This document shows, piece after piece, positions 1 to 5,163 of a stretch of DNA of 12,700 bases; the stretch's first letter is position 1; the number at the start of each line of letters is the position of its first letter. Under the pieces are notes generated by a model that was not told where the DNA came from, did no database searches, and worked only from the letters and a program-made list of their open reading frames with translations. This DNA comes from Candidatus Woesebacteria bacterium (GTDB lineage: Bacteria > Patescibacteriota > Microgenomatia > UBA8517 > UBA10165), in assembly GCA_002686465.1 (NCBI GenBank), contig NZCP01000011.1, positions 1 to 12,700 of the forward strand, given 5' to 3'. The position numbers and the translations under genes were made by a program.

Positions 1-304
1 AGGAGTTTAATCCTTGCTTAGAAGGGGTTTCTTGAGGTTGGTCGCCATTTAATTTTGACTTCATGGCCCCCAGCCGATCCAGGGATTTTTTCGCAATACC
101 GTTATACGGATCAATAGTTAGTACCTTTTTGTAATAAGTGGTTGCTTTACGGAGCTTGCCAAGTTCAAGATATGCCCGCGCCAGTCGATTTAATGCCTCT
201 TTATTACCAGGATTGTCTTTGAGTATTTGTTCATTGAGAACTACGGCTTCTTTCCAGTCACCATGAAGGGCTTTCTCAATTGCTCTTTGGGCAGCAGAGT
301 CCAT
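1..304 (-). CDS. TPR-repeat protein (5' part; continues past window start)
   Basis: The reverse strand reads open from an ATG at 304 to the window edge, giving 101 residues of the N-terminal part. Residues about 3-36 and 35-68 form two tetratricopeptide-like helical hairpins. The second is clear, with the pattern A-L-x-x-L-A-x-A-Y-L-x-L-G-K-x-x-K-A-x-x-Y-Y, then an L-x-I-D-P-x-N turn. After residue 80 the chain becomes polar (Q, P, K, S). There is no signal peptide or membrane segment in the visible part, so it is probably a cytoplasmic scaffold or interaction protein; TPRs mediate protein-protein contacts. The start is supported by a strong promoter whose -10 box ends 11 bases upstream of the ATG. 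No Shine-Dalgarno is visible. It is divergent from the gene at 401. Partner and exact function are unknown. Confidence 0.75.
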   Translation of the reverse strand, partial: MDSAAQRAIEKALHGDWKEAVVLNEQILKDNPGNKEALNRLARAYLELGKLRKATTYYKKVLTIDPYNGIAKKSLDRLGAMKSKLNGDQPQETPSKQGLNS

Positions 305-315
305 TGCTCGGTTAG

Positions 316-343
316 AGTATACTTGCGGAACGGACTTTGTCAA
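316..343 (-). promoter_or_regulatory. sigma70-type promoter of the TPR gene
   Basis: On the reverse strand a perfect -35 TTGACA (338-343) is followed by a 16-base spacer and a -10 TATACT (316-321). By usual spacing the transcript would begin near 309, only about 5 bases before the ATG at 304, so it should be almost leaderless. Read from sequence only. Confidence 0.65.
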
Positions 344-361
344 GCTGCAACTTAGAGGGGC

Positions 362-390
362 TTGAATTTTCTGACCGAGTAGTTTATATT
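362..390 (+). promoter_or_regulatory. sigma70-type promoter of the gene at 401
   Basis: TTGAAT (362-367), a 17-base spacer and TATATT (385-390). Transcription should begin near 397, about 4 bases before the ATG at 401. An AAGGGA sequence lies at 391-396 but would be upstream of the predicted 5' end, so it may not act as a ribosome binding site. Confidence 0.6.
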
Positions 391-400
391 AAGGGACAGA

Positions 401-799
401 ATGACTAGGGAACGCGTAAGGGGTAGAAGAAAAAAAGAATTTGTAACCTCTGCAGAGCTTAATGAGGGGCCATTGGTTAAGGTGGCGGAAGACAAAGAAT
501 TGGAAGTGCGCGTTTTAGGGATTTTTGGCGCTCCTATTGTAGAAGTTAGGCTTCTTGAGGAAAAGGAGAGTCTCTACCAACAGTCTTGCCAAAAATGTCA
601 CACACCAAAACACCCCCGAAAGTTGGATCAAGAAGTGAGTAAAGGGTCAGGGATTATAGTGCGTTTCCAACAGTCTTTGTCATGTGATTGTAGTGGGCAA
701 TCCAAGGTTAGGGAGAACGTTTTAGGGGTTATAAAGAACAACTTGGCGAAAGAAGATGGGAGTTGCCTCCAAGTGCAAAAGAACTTGCGGAAGTCCTGA
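401..799 (+). CDS. Hypothetical protein, 132 aa, with CxxC and CxC motifs
   Basis: I do not recognise this protein. It is very basic at the N-terminus (residues 1-13 are rich in R and K). Residues about 20-55 look like beta strands. A Cys cluster in the middle reads C-Q-K-C-H, followed about 30 residues later by C-D-C. This spacing suggests a small zinc site. The CxxCH string formally matches a haem c motif, but there is no signal peptide to deliver the protein for haem attachment, so zinc is likelier. The C-terminus is basic and helical, with one more Cys. Reality as a gene is supported by a good promoter, near-leaderless start geometry and its fit between the TPR gene and yebC. It ends 29 bases before yebC, whose promoter lies in that gap. 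A nucleic-acid-binding role is only a guess from charge and the Cys pattern. Confidence 0.6.
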   Translation: MTRERVRGRRKKEFVTSAELNEGPLVKVAEDKELEVRVLGIFGAPIVEVRLLEEKESLYQQSCQKCHTPKHPRKLDQEVSKGSGIIVRFQQSLSCDCSGQSKVRENVLGVIKNNLAKEDGSCLQVQKNLRKS

Positions 800-838
800 C
801 GTAGACAAGATTTTGGTATAATTACTTCATGTCAGGAC
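793..838. repeat. 8-bp inverted repeat spanning the yebC promoter and start
   Basis: GTCCTGAC (793-800) and its exact reverse complement GTCAGGAC (831-838) flank the yebC -10 box and overlap its second to fourth codons. The left arm includes the stop codon of the preceding gene. It could be an operator, or an mRNA/DNA hairpin at the junction. The right arm is constrained by the conserved M-S-G-H start of YebC, so coincidence is possible. Confidence 0.4.
814..822 (+). promoter_or_regulatory. Extended -10 promoter of yebC (leaderless start)
   Basis: TGGTATAAT at 814-822 is an extended -10 element (TGn plus perfect TATAAT). Exactly six bases separate it from the ATG at 829, so the predicted +1 is the A of the start codon. 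No convincing -35 box is present, as is common for extended -10 promoters. Confidence 0.6.
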
Positions 839-1551
839 ATTCGAAGTGGTCAACCATTAAACGGCAAAAAGGGGCAAATGATGCCAAGCGTGGCCAACTT
901 TTCTCCAAACTTGCTCGTAGTATCACAATAGCCGCCAAACAAGGGGGTTCCGATCCTGTTTCTAATTTGCCCCTGCGCCTTGCAATTGACCAAGCAAAGT
1001 CTGCCAATATGCCTAAAAGTAATATTGACCGTGCCCTTCAATCTGCTCAAGATAAACTTGCGGGAAACTTGGAAGAAATAACCTACGAAGGATTTGGACC
1101 TTTCGGGGTTTCTGTTATGGTCGAGACAGCAACCGATAATAAAAATAGGACGGCTCAAGAGATTAAAAAACTTTTTGGTTTAGGAGGAGGTTCACTAGGT
1201 GGGAAAGGTTCAGTTTCTTTTCAATTTGAACAAAAGGGATTAATCGTGGTCGAGAAGGGGACTGATGTGGAAAAGACAATACTTTCTTTAATTGATCTGG
1301 GAACGCCGGATTTAGAGGAGACCGATGATGGCATTGAGGTTTATACAAGCCCTCATGAGTTAGCTGGTTGGCGAGAGAGGATAGAAAAAGGTGGTTTTCA
1401 GATTCAGTCCGCTAATCTTGTCTTTAAACCAAAAGCATTTATTGACGTAGCAGACCAAGGTAAAGCAAAAAAGGTGCTTTCTTTTTTGGAAGGGTTGGAT
1501 AACCATGACGATGTGCAAAGGGTATATGCAAATTTCAATATTACCTCATGA
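829..1551 (+). CDS. yebC: YebC/PmpR-family protein (TACO1 family)
   Basis: This 240-residue protein matches the usual family length and is recognisable throughout. It has the invariant M-S-G-H-S-K-W start, a basic N-terminal helical domain (residues 1-75), G-P-x-G-V-S-V-M-V-E (91-100), N-K-N-R-T-x-x-E-I (104-112), the G-G-S-L-G-x-x-G-S-V-S-F-x-F loop (120-133), and the C-terminal L-E-x-L-D-x-x-D-D-V-Q-x-V-Y-x-N-F (220-236). Members are cytoplasmic. They were long annotated as transcriptional regulators, and some are now known to aid ribosomes on difficult proline-rich stretches. Which role applies here cannot be read from sequence. No Shine-Dalgarno precedes it, and the -10 box sits six bases upstream, implying leaderless mRNA. 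Its stop overlaps the start of the membrane-protein gene in an ATGA (1548-1551), so the two are translationally coupled. Confidence 0.97.
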   Translation: MSGHSKWSTIKRQKGANDAKRGQLFSKLARSITIAAKQGGSDPVSNLPLRLAIDQAKSANMPKSNIDRALQSAQDKLAGNLEEITYEGFGPFGVSVMVETATDNKNRTAQEIKKLFGLGGGSLGGKGSVSFQFEQKGLIVVEKGTDVEKTILSLIDLGTPDLEETDDGIEVYTSPHELAGWRERIEKGGFQIQSANLVFKPKAFIDVADQGKAKKVLSFLEGLDNHDDVQRVYANFNITS

Positions 1552-2318
1552 CCAAACGACAAAAATTTGTAATTAGCTCACTTCTTCTAGTATCGGGGTT
1601 TTTCCTTATTCAGTTTGTTGATTTTGATCTTCGTTATCAAGCGATTGCAGGACTTACTGCTCTTTCTCTGGTTTTAACTTTTTGGGCCTTGCGGGAAGAG
1701 CTGGGGAAGGACGCAACCTTACTAGCTCTCATCTTGCCGTCCTTTTTTACAGCAGGAGTAGGACTTTTCTGGTTTTTACTACCAACAACCCTCTTTATTC
1801 GTATACCTATTCTAATACTCTACGCTCTAGGTGTTTATGCACTCTTTTTAACATCAAATATCTATACAGTGGCTACAGATCGCACTATTGCGCTTTTGCG
1901 TGCTGCGCACGCGGTAGGTTTCTTGCTGACTCTTGTTGCAAGTTTCCTACTTTTTGATACGGTCTTGTCCCTGCGCGCGGACTTTTGGGTGAATGGTATA
2001 AGTGCGGCACTTATATCCTTACCTTTGTTGCTTCAAGGTTTTTGGTCAACTGAGCTTGAGCGAAGCTTGAGCCGGGAAGTTATTTATTTATCGGCAGGAT
2101 TAGCACTTATTGTTGGACAATTTGCTACAATTCTTTCTTTTTGGCCGGTAACTGTGCCTGTTGGTGCGCTTGCTCTAACAACTGTTCTTTATGTAGGCCT
2201 TGGATTAGGGCAAGCAAAACTCCAGCAAAGACTTTTTGACAAAACCATTAGACAATACCTTTTAGTTGGCCTAATTGTATTCGTAACAATGTTCTTGACA
2301 GCCAGGTGGGGAGGGTAA
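1548..2318 (+). CDS. Polytopic membrane protein, 256 aa, unknown function
   Basis: I do not recognise the family. About nine hydrophobic segments can be picked out: residues 7-24, 31-48, 57-79, 83-103, 113-137, 147-163, 177-199, 202-220 and 235-251. They are separated by short, mostly basic or acidic loops such as REELGKD at 49-55 and a polar stretch at 222-236. The N-terminus is M-T-K-R-Q-K, consistent with a cytoplasmic N-end by the positive-inside rule. No enzymatic or transport motif is evident. The ATG overlaps the yebC stop (ATGA), no Shine-Dalgarno is visible, and co-translation with yebC is likely. Neighbourhood alone does not reveal a role. It is the last gene before the long non-coding stretch, and I could not find a convincing terminator after it. 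Confidence 0.8.
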   Translation: MTKRQKFVISSLLLVSGFFLIQFVDFDLRYQAIAGLTALSLVLTFWALREELGKDATLLALILPSFFTAGVGLFWFLLPTTLFIRIPILILYALGVYALFLTSNIYTVATDRTIALLRAAHAVGFLLTLVASFLLFDTVLSLRADFWVNGISAALISLPLLLQGFWSTELERSLSREVIYLSAGLALIVGQFATILSFWPVTVPVGALALTTVLYVGLGLGQAKLQQRLFDKTIRQYLLVGLIVFVTMFLTARWGG

Positions 2319-2475
2319 AAATGTCTCAGGTGTAGGGGATTACCAGATCACCTCAGCCTTAGAGAGAGCAGAGATTTTTGCTTTAACTAGCCTCAGAAGT
2401 AATTTTTAAATAAAACAGGGTCCTGAAAATTTTTTGTCGGATATGGCAGGAGAAGGGGAGTAGGGACCCAAAGTA

Positions 2476-2481
2476 TATAAT
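2476..2481 (+). promoter_or_regulatory. Possible -10 box before the structured region
   Basis: A perfect TATAAT lies here on the plus strand, about 55 bases before the first hairpin. There is neither a TGn extension nor a recognisable -35 box, so this is weak. If real, a transcript would start near 2488 and run into the structured segment. Confidence 0.25.
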
Positions 2482-2549
2482 AACCTATAACTTATACCTG
2501 GGAGGTTTCACGGTAATAACCCTATAGTTTTCACGGGATTTGCGGTAAT
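2479..2549 (+). repeat. Imperfect tandem repeat, two units
   Basis: Two units of about 35-39 bases, 2479-2517 and 2515-2549, both run from AATAACC through CTATA to CGGTAAT, with small indels between. Each places a short inverted pair around a CGGTAAT core: GGTT/AACC in the first unit, GGATT/AATCC in the second. Confidence 0.4.
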
Positions 2550-2584
2550 CCATGACGAGTGCTAGTGAGGTAGAAAACCCGAAG

Positions 2585-2609
2585 CCCTTCGACTGCGCTC
2601 AGGACAGGC
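2585..2609. repeat. CTTCGACTGCGCTCAG-type dispersed repeat
   Basis: The core CTTCGACTGCGCTCAGGAC, flanked by CC and AGGC, resembles a short intergenic repeat that I recall from many unrelated bacterial genomes (CTTCGACTnCGCTCAG class). Only one copy is in this window, so repetitiveness cannot be shown here. It lies inside the structured region. Confidence 0.4.
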
Positions 2610-2678
2610 GAGATTAGACACGAAAGACTCTACTCGGGCTGATATATCGCACTGTTTTGCCCCTTTCAGCCACAAGCG

Positions 2679-2693
2679 GGCTATTTCATAGCC
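2679..2693 (+). repeat. Perfect 6-bp hairpin with 3-base loop
   Basis: GGCTAT, loop TTC, ATAGCC. A G-U pair (2678 with 2694) extends it to seven pairs if the plus strand is transcribed. Confidence 0.6.
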
Positions 2694-2812
2694 TCAAGTG
2701 ATACAGTCTGATCCAAGTATTAGGCGCACCCGAGCGGCATTGTGGATAATTTGCGACGTATCCGAAGGAGACCTCACTAGAACGCCATAAGTCTCGGGGT
2801 ATAGGGGTCCTC

Positions 2813-2835
2813 AGATGCTCTCTAACGAGCAATCT
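2813..2835 (+). repeat. 8-bp hairpin with a single bulged A
   Basis: AGATGCTC, loop TCTAAC, then GAGC, bulged A (2831) and ATCT. All eight pairs are Watson-Crick. No T-run follows directly, so it is not a simple terminator. Confidence 0.55.
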
Positions 2836-3121
2836 TTTATTAGATGTGTAACTTTCCCGCTCTCTTGGGGAAATGAGTAACTAATATCTCTGCTAGGGAG
2901 GCAAAACATGGTATGTCGCACAATGATACTTTTACGACCCAACCAGGCTGGGATCGGAGGAGAAGCAGTTCTTAGGCACAGTTGATGTGTTGAGCATTTA
3001 TTGCTTACTATTTATCCTTTTATTTCAATTCTTTTCCCTCTTATGGCCCCTGTATCTTATTTTTCTCCTGCCGAACACTACCCGAACTGTCTCCCCCACT
3101 ATAGGGTGTCTATCATTTTTT

Positions 3122-4135
3122 CTAGACTTCCATTTCGGTTTGTTTAGCTTCCTTTTGTCTCTGGCGGTCTCTTTTAGCTTTTTTGATCCTTAATGCCTCT
3201 GCCCGTTTTTTCCATCTTCCAACATCTTTGGGATCAAAAAGGCCCTTTTCATCTAGTAGATCTCTTGAGACTAAGCTAGTACAGAAATCTGTTAATGGAC
3301 ATATATCATGTCGATAATTGTTGCAAAGCCTATTACCAATTAACCAAAGGGTTTCTGAGACTTCTTGCGCGGACAGCTCGTGGTCTTGGCAAAGAGTGAC
3401 AAAAAACGGTATTAAGGTTTTATCAAGGACCCAGTGTTTATGAGTTTTCCCAGGTAATATAATACCTTCTGTTTGGATCATTAGTCTGGCAACTTGCCAG
3501 TCGACCGGCACTCCAATCTCGTTGATTTTATTTAGTTCTGCGAACCCATATTGATGAACCCACTGCAAGAACAGCACGCCAATTTTGGGACCAAAGCGGT
3601 GGAATCCTTCCCAGTCTGTTTTTCTCTTCGGACCCATCAGAGCTTCTAGAATTTTTGGCGCGTCGTGGTCATGCTCTGTAAAGAAATTTCTTATGTCTCC
3701 GTCGTATTGTGTGACAAGTACGTTTGCATTGTGACGCCACCTATAGAGAGCAGCTCTATTGCCACTGGGCTTAATATAGTTAAATGTATCTTCTAAAACA
3801 TGCTCTTCATCTCTTTTAACAACTTCATCTGGCCTGAACAGGTAGGAATATAGATAAAACATAGGTTCCCTAGAGGCAAGTTCTAGTTGCTCTGTTGAGT
3901 TGCCAGCATAAAGTGTGGGTGTTATAAAGAAAAGTGTGTGAAGGGCAAACCCATCAAAGCCCGCTTTTTCTTCATACTCGTTGGCGAGTCCGATAAACTG
4001 TTCTTCTGGGGGTATTACCCTTCTTGCAAATAAGCCTTCGCCATTTTTGCGTGCCTCAAGTGCACGGGTAATGACCGCTATAATCCGCTCTTTGTCTACT
4101 GTAATTTCTGACTGCGTTTTTGGTCTCTCTACCAC
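3122..4135 (-). CDS. Endonuclease III-like HhH-GPD/Fe-S protein, divergent
   Basis: Start chosen at GTG 4135 (337 aa), because a TGTTATAAT box ends six bases before it. The ATG at 4222 would overlap the divergent recombinase and lie upstream of that promoter. Three landmarks of endonuclease III appear in order. First, G-P-K-I-G-V-L-F-L (residues 182-190), like the helix-hairpin-helix G-R-K-T-A with its catalytic Lys (here K184). Second, V-P-V-D-W-Q-V-A-R (209-217), like A-V-D-T-H-I-F-R with the catalytic Asp (D212). Third, L-W-L-I-G-N-R-L-C (263-271), followed by H276, C279 and C285, like W-x-x-x-G-R-x-x-C and the [4Fe-4S] loop. The second Cys ligand of the usual C-x6-C-x2-C-x5-C is replaced: here C-x4-H-x2-C-x5-C. 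About 170 N-terminal residues and a Lys/Arg-rich C-terminal tail (from about 305) are extra. DNA base-excision or a related DNA-binding role is inferred; substrate unknown. Confidence 0.6.
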   Translation of the reverse strand: MVERPKTQSEITVDKERIIAVITRALEARKNGEGLFARRVIPPEEQFIGLANEYEEKAGFDGFALHTLFFITPTLYAGNSTEQLELASREPMFYLYSYLFRPDEVVKRDEEHVLEDTFNYIKPSGNRAALYRWRHNANVLVTQYDGDIRNFFTEHDHDAPKILEALMGPKRKTDWEGFHRFGPKIGVLFLQWVHQYGFAELNKINEIGVPVDWQVARLMIQTEGIILPGKTHKHWVLDKTLIPFFVTLCQDHELSAQEVSETLWLIGNRLCNNYRHDICPLTDFCTSLVSRDLLDEKGLFDPKDVGRWKKRAEALRIKKAKRDRQRQKEAKQTEMEV

Positions 4136-4141
4136 GACGGG

Positions 4142-4150
4142 ATTATAACA
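4142..4150 (-). promoter_or_regulatory. Extended -10 promoter of the EndoIII-like gene
   Basis: Reverse-strand TGTTATAAT (4150-4142) combines TGn with a perfect TATAAT. Six bases separate it from the GTG at 4135, so +1 coincides with the start codon, the same geometry as yebC. This site decides the start call for the gene. Confidence 0.6.
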
Positions 4151-4170
4151 TGTTCTATGTCGTACAATAT

Positions 4171-4200
4171 TTGACTTCTCTCTACTTGTCGGGATAGACT
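4171..4200 (+). promoter_or_regulatory. Promoter of the tyrosine recombinase gene
   Basis: TTGACT (4171-4176), 18-base spacer, TAGACT (4195-4200), with the ATG seven bases later at 4208. The mRNA should be leaderless or nearly so. The -35 box lies just beyond the opposite-strand -10 box (4142-4147), so the two promoters are back to back and could compete. Confidence 0.5.
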
Positions 4201-4207
4201 GGATTAG

Positions 4208-5161
4208 ATGGAACCTGCCCAAGGTAAACCAAAGAATGAGTTGGAACGTCTCATTCAGGAATTTTTAGAGTATCTTGAAGTTGAACGAGATGTTTCTCCC
4301 CTAACTATTCGCAATTACACGCATTATCTTCATCGTCTATCCTCGTGGATCGATTCCCAGGGAAAGGGTAAATTATCGGATGTTAACCAAGAGTCGGTGC
4401 GTCAATACAGAGTTTATTTATCTCGTCTGACCAACAGGCAGGGCGAGGCAATTTCTAAAAAGACCCAAGGGTACCATACGATTGCTTTACGTTCTTTGTT
4501 GAAGTGGCTGATTAGAACTGACCGACCAGCCTTGGCGCCAGACAAGATCGATTTACCTAAGGCAGAAGGTCACTCTCTAAAGTTTCTAAATGGCGAGCAA
4601 GTAGATAGGCTTCTTAATGCTCCATCCCTCTACTCTATCGTTGGGAAACGCGACAAAGCAATATTAGAGGTCTTTTTCTCAACAGGACTACGGGTCTCAG
4701 AACTTGCTAACCTGGATCGAGATAAGGTTGATCTTGAACGCAGAGAGTTTGGGATTATCGGAAAGGGGGAAAGGAACAGGATTGTGTTTTTGTCTGGTAG
4801 GGCTGCTGAGTGGATTGCTAATTATCTAAAGGCGAGGAATGATAACTACCAACCCCTTTTTATTCGCCACAAGGGTAAAATAAGTCCAGAGATGTCAGAT
4901 GAGGAAATGCGTCTTACTCCCCGATCAATTCAAAGGATGATTAAAAAGTATGCAAGAAAAGTTAAGATTCCAGTTGATGTTACCCCACACGTCCTACGCC
5001 ATTCTTTCGCAACCGATCTTCTAATGGCTGGTGCCGACCTTAGGAGTGTGCAGGAGATGCTAGGACACAAAAACATCTCAACAACCCAAATCTACACCCA
5101 CGTTACAAATCCACATCTTCGGGATGTTCATGAAGCTTTCCATGGTAAGGGTGGGAAGTAA
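4208..5161 (+). CDS. Xer-type tyrosine recombinase, 317 aa
   Basis: This has the full two-domain layout of XerC/XerD-like site-specific recombinases and a typical length. The N-terminal SAM-like core-binding domain (residues 10-110) shows the usual F-L-E-Y-L-E-x-E-R-D-V-S-P-L-T-I-R-N-Y start. The C-terminal catalytic domain (about 122-310) carries all active-site residues: R162 in T-G-L-R-V-S-E-L, K186 in G-K-G-E-R-N-R, H261 and R264 in H-V-L-R-H-S-F-A-T, H287 in L-G-H-K-N and nucleophile Y296. Such enzymes resolve chromosome dimers at dif or move integrative elements. Absence of phage or integron genes nearby favours a housekeeping role, but C versus D type cannot be told, so no symbol is given. 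No Shine-Dalgarno; promoter directly upstream. It converges on the minus gene at 5164, with only two bases between stop codons. Confidence 0.93.
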   Translation: MEPAQGKPKNELERLIQEFLEYLEVERDVSPLTIRNYTHYLHRLSSWIDSQGKGKLSDVNQESVRQYRVYLSRLTNRQGEAISKKTQGYHTIALRSLLKWLIRTDRPALAPDKIDLPKAEGHSLKFLNGEQVDRLLNAPSLYSIVGKRDKAILEVFFSTGLRVSELANLDRDKVDLERREFGIIGKGERNRIVFLSGRAAEWIANYLKARNDNYQPLFIRHKGKISPEMSDEEMRLTPRSIQRMIKKYARKVKIPVDVTPHVLRHSFATDLLMAGADLRSVQEMLGHKNISTTQIYTHVTNPHLRDVHEAFHGKGGK

Positions 5162-5163
5162 AA

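Larger units (their letters stand above)
2562..2780. repeat. 10-bp perfect inverted repeat, 199-base spacing
   Basis: CTAGTGAGGT at 2562-2571 is exactly complementary to ACCTCACTAG at 2771-2780. The interval is full of smaller hairpins, consistent with the closing stem of one RNA domain. By rough reckoning a 10-bp match somewhere in a stretch this size would arise by chance about one time in ten, so it is supportive rather than decisive. Confidence 0.55.
2536..2880 (+). ncRNA. Candidate structured non-coding RNA (family not recognised)
   Basis: A dense set of helices can be drawn: GGATT/AATCC (2536-2551); CTAGTGAGGT (2562-2571) with its perfect complement at 2771-2780, closing a 200-base domain; GGCTGA/TCAGCC (2637-2642 with 2666-2671); GGCTAT-TTC-ATAGCC (2679-2693); TGATAC/GTATTA (2699-2704 with 2717-2722); GGATA/TATCC (2744-2763); an 8-bp hairpin with one bulged A (2813-2835); and TTTCCC/GGGAAA (2853-2873). 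CCCGAG (2729-2734) can also pair with CTCGGG (2793-2798), crossing the long helix as a pseudoknot. Pairs G2678-U2694 and G2700-U2721 are wobbles only if the plus strand is the RNA, favouring that direction. Ends are uncertain. It matches none of RNase P, tmRNA, SRP or 6S RNA that I could test by eye. Confidence 0.35.
2319..3121. other. 803-bp gene-free region, structured in its middle
   Basis: No reading frame here has the composition or length of a real gene in either direction. The stretch 2319-2470 holds only weak, short inverted repeats. The stretch 2479-2549 holds an imperfect tandem repeat. About 2536-2880 is dense in hairpins. The stretch 2987-3121 is strongly pyrimidine-rich on the plus strand and forms the probable 3' trailer of the minus-strand gene ending at 3122. 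I found no tmRNA tRNA-like ends, no RNase P core motif and no SRP Alu/SRP-loop motif. Confidence 0.6.

Noticed and set aside
583..606. Cytochrome c haem site (CxxCH) in the 132-aa protein
   Set aside because: No signal peptide or membrane anchor precedes it and no cytochrome maturation genes are nearby; a zinc site is the simpler reading.
2410..2440. Possible terminator CAGGGTCCTG followed by AAAATTTTTT
   Set aside because: The palindrome would have only a two-base loop, or a three-pair stem if opened, and the T-run is separated from it by AAAA, so it is not a credible intrinsic terminator.
2471..2500. dif-like site (AT-rich with TATAA and TTAT elements)
   Set aside because: The two 11-base arms do not form the required inverted half-sites around a 6-base spacer; resemblance is due to AT-richness.
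2536..2880. Assigning the region to RNase P RNA, tmRNA, SRP RNA, 6S RNA or a group I intron
   Set aside because: I searched both strands by eye for the GGAAAGTC/ACAGAA core, a TTCGA T-loop with CCA end, the SRP GGAAGCAGCC loop and group I core segments, and found none.
2987..3193. Hydrophobic open frame on the plus strand (68 codons)
   Set aside because: It is driven by the pyrimidine-rich stretch, overlaps the 3' end of the EndoIII-like gene, and has no promoter or sensible composition.
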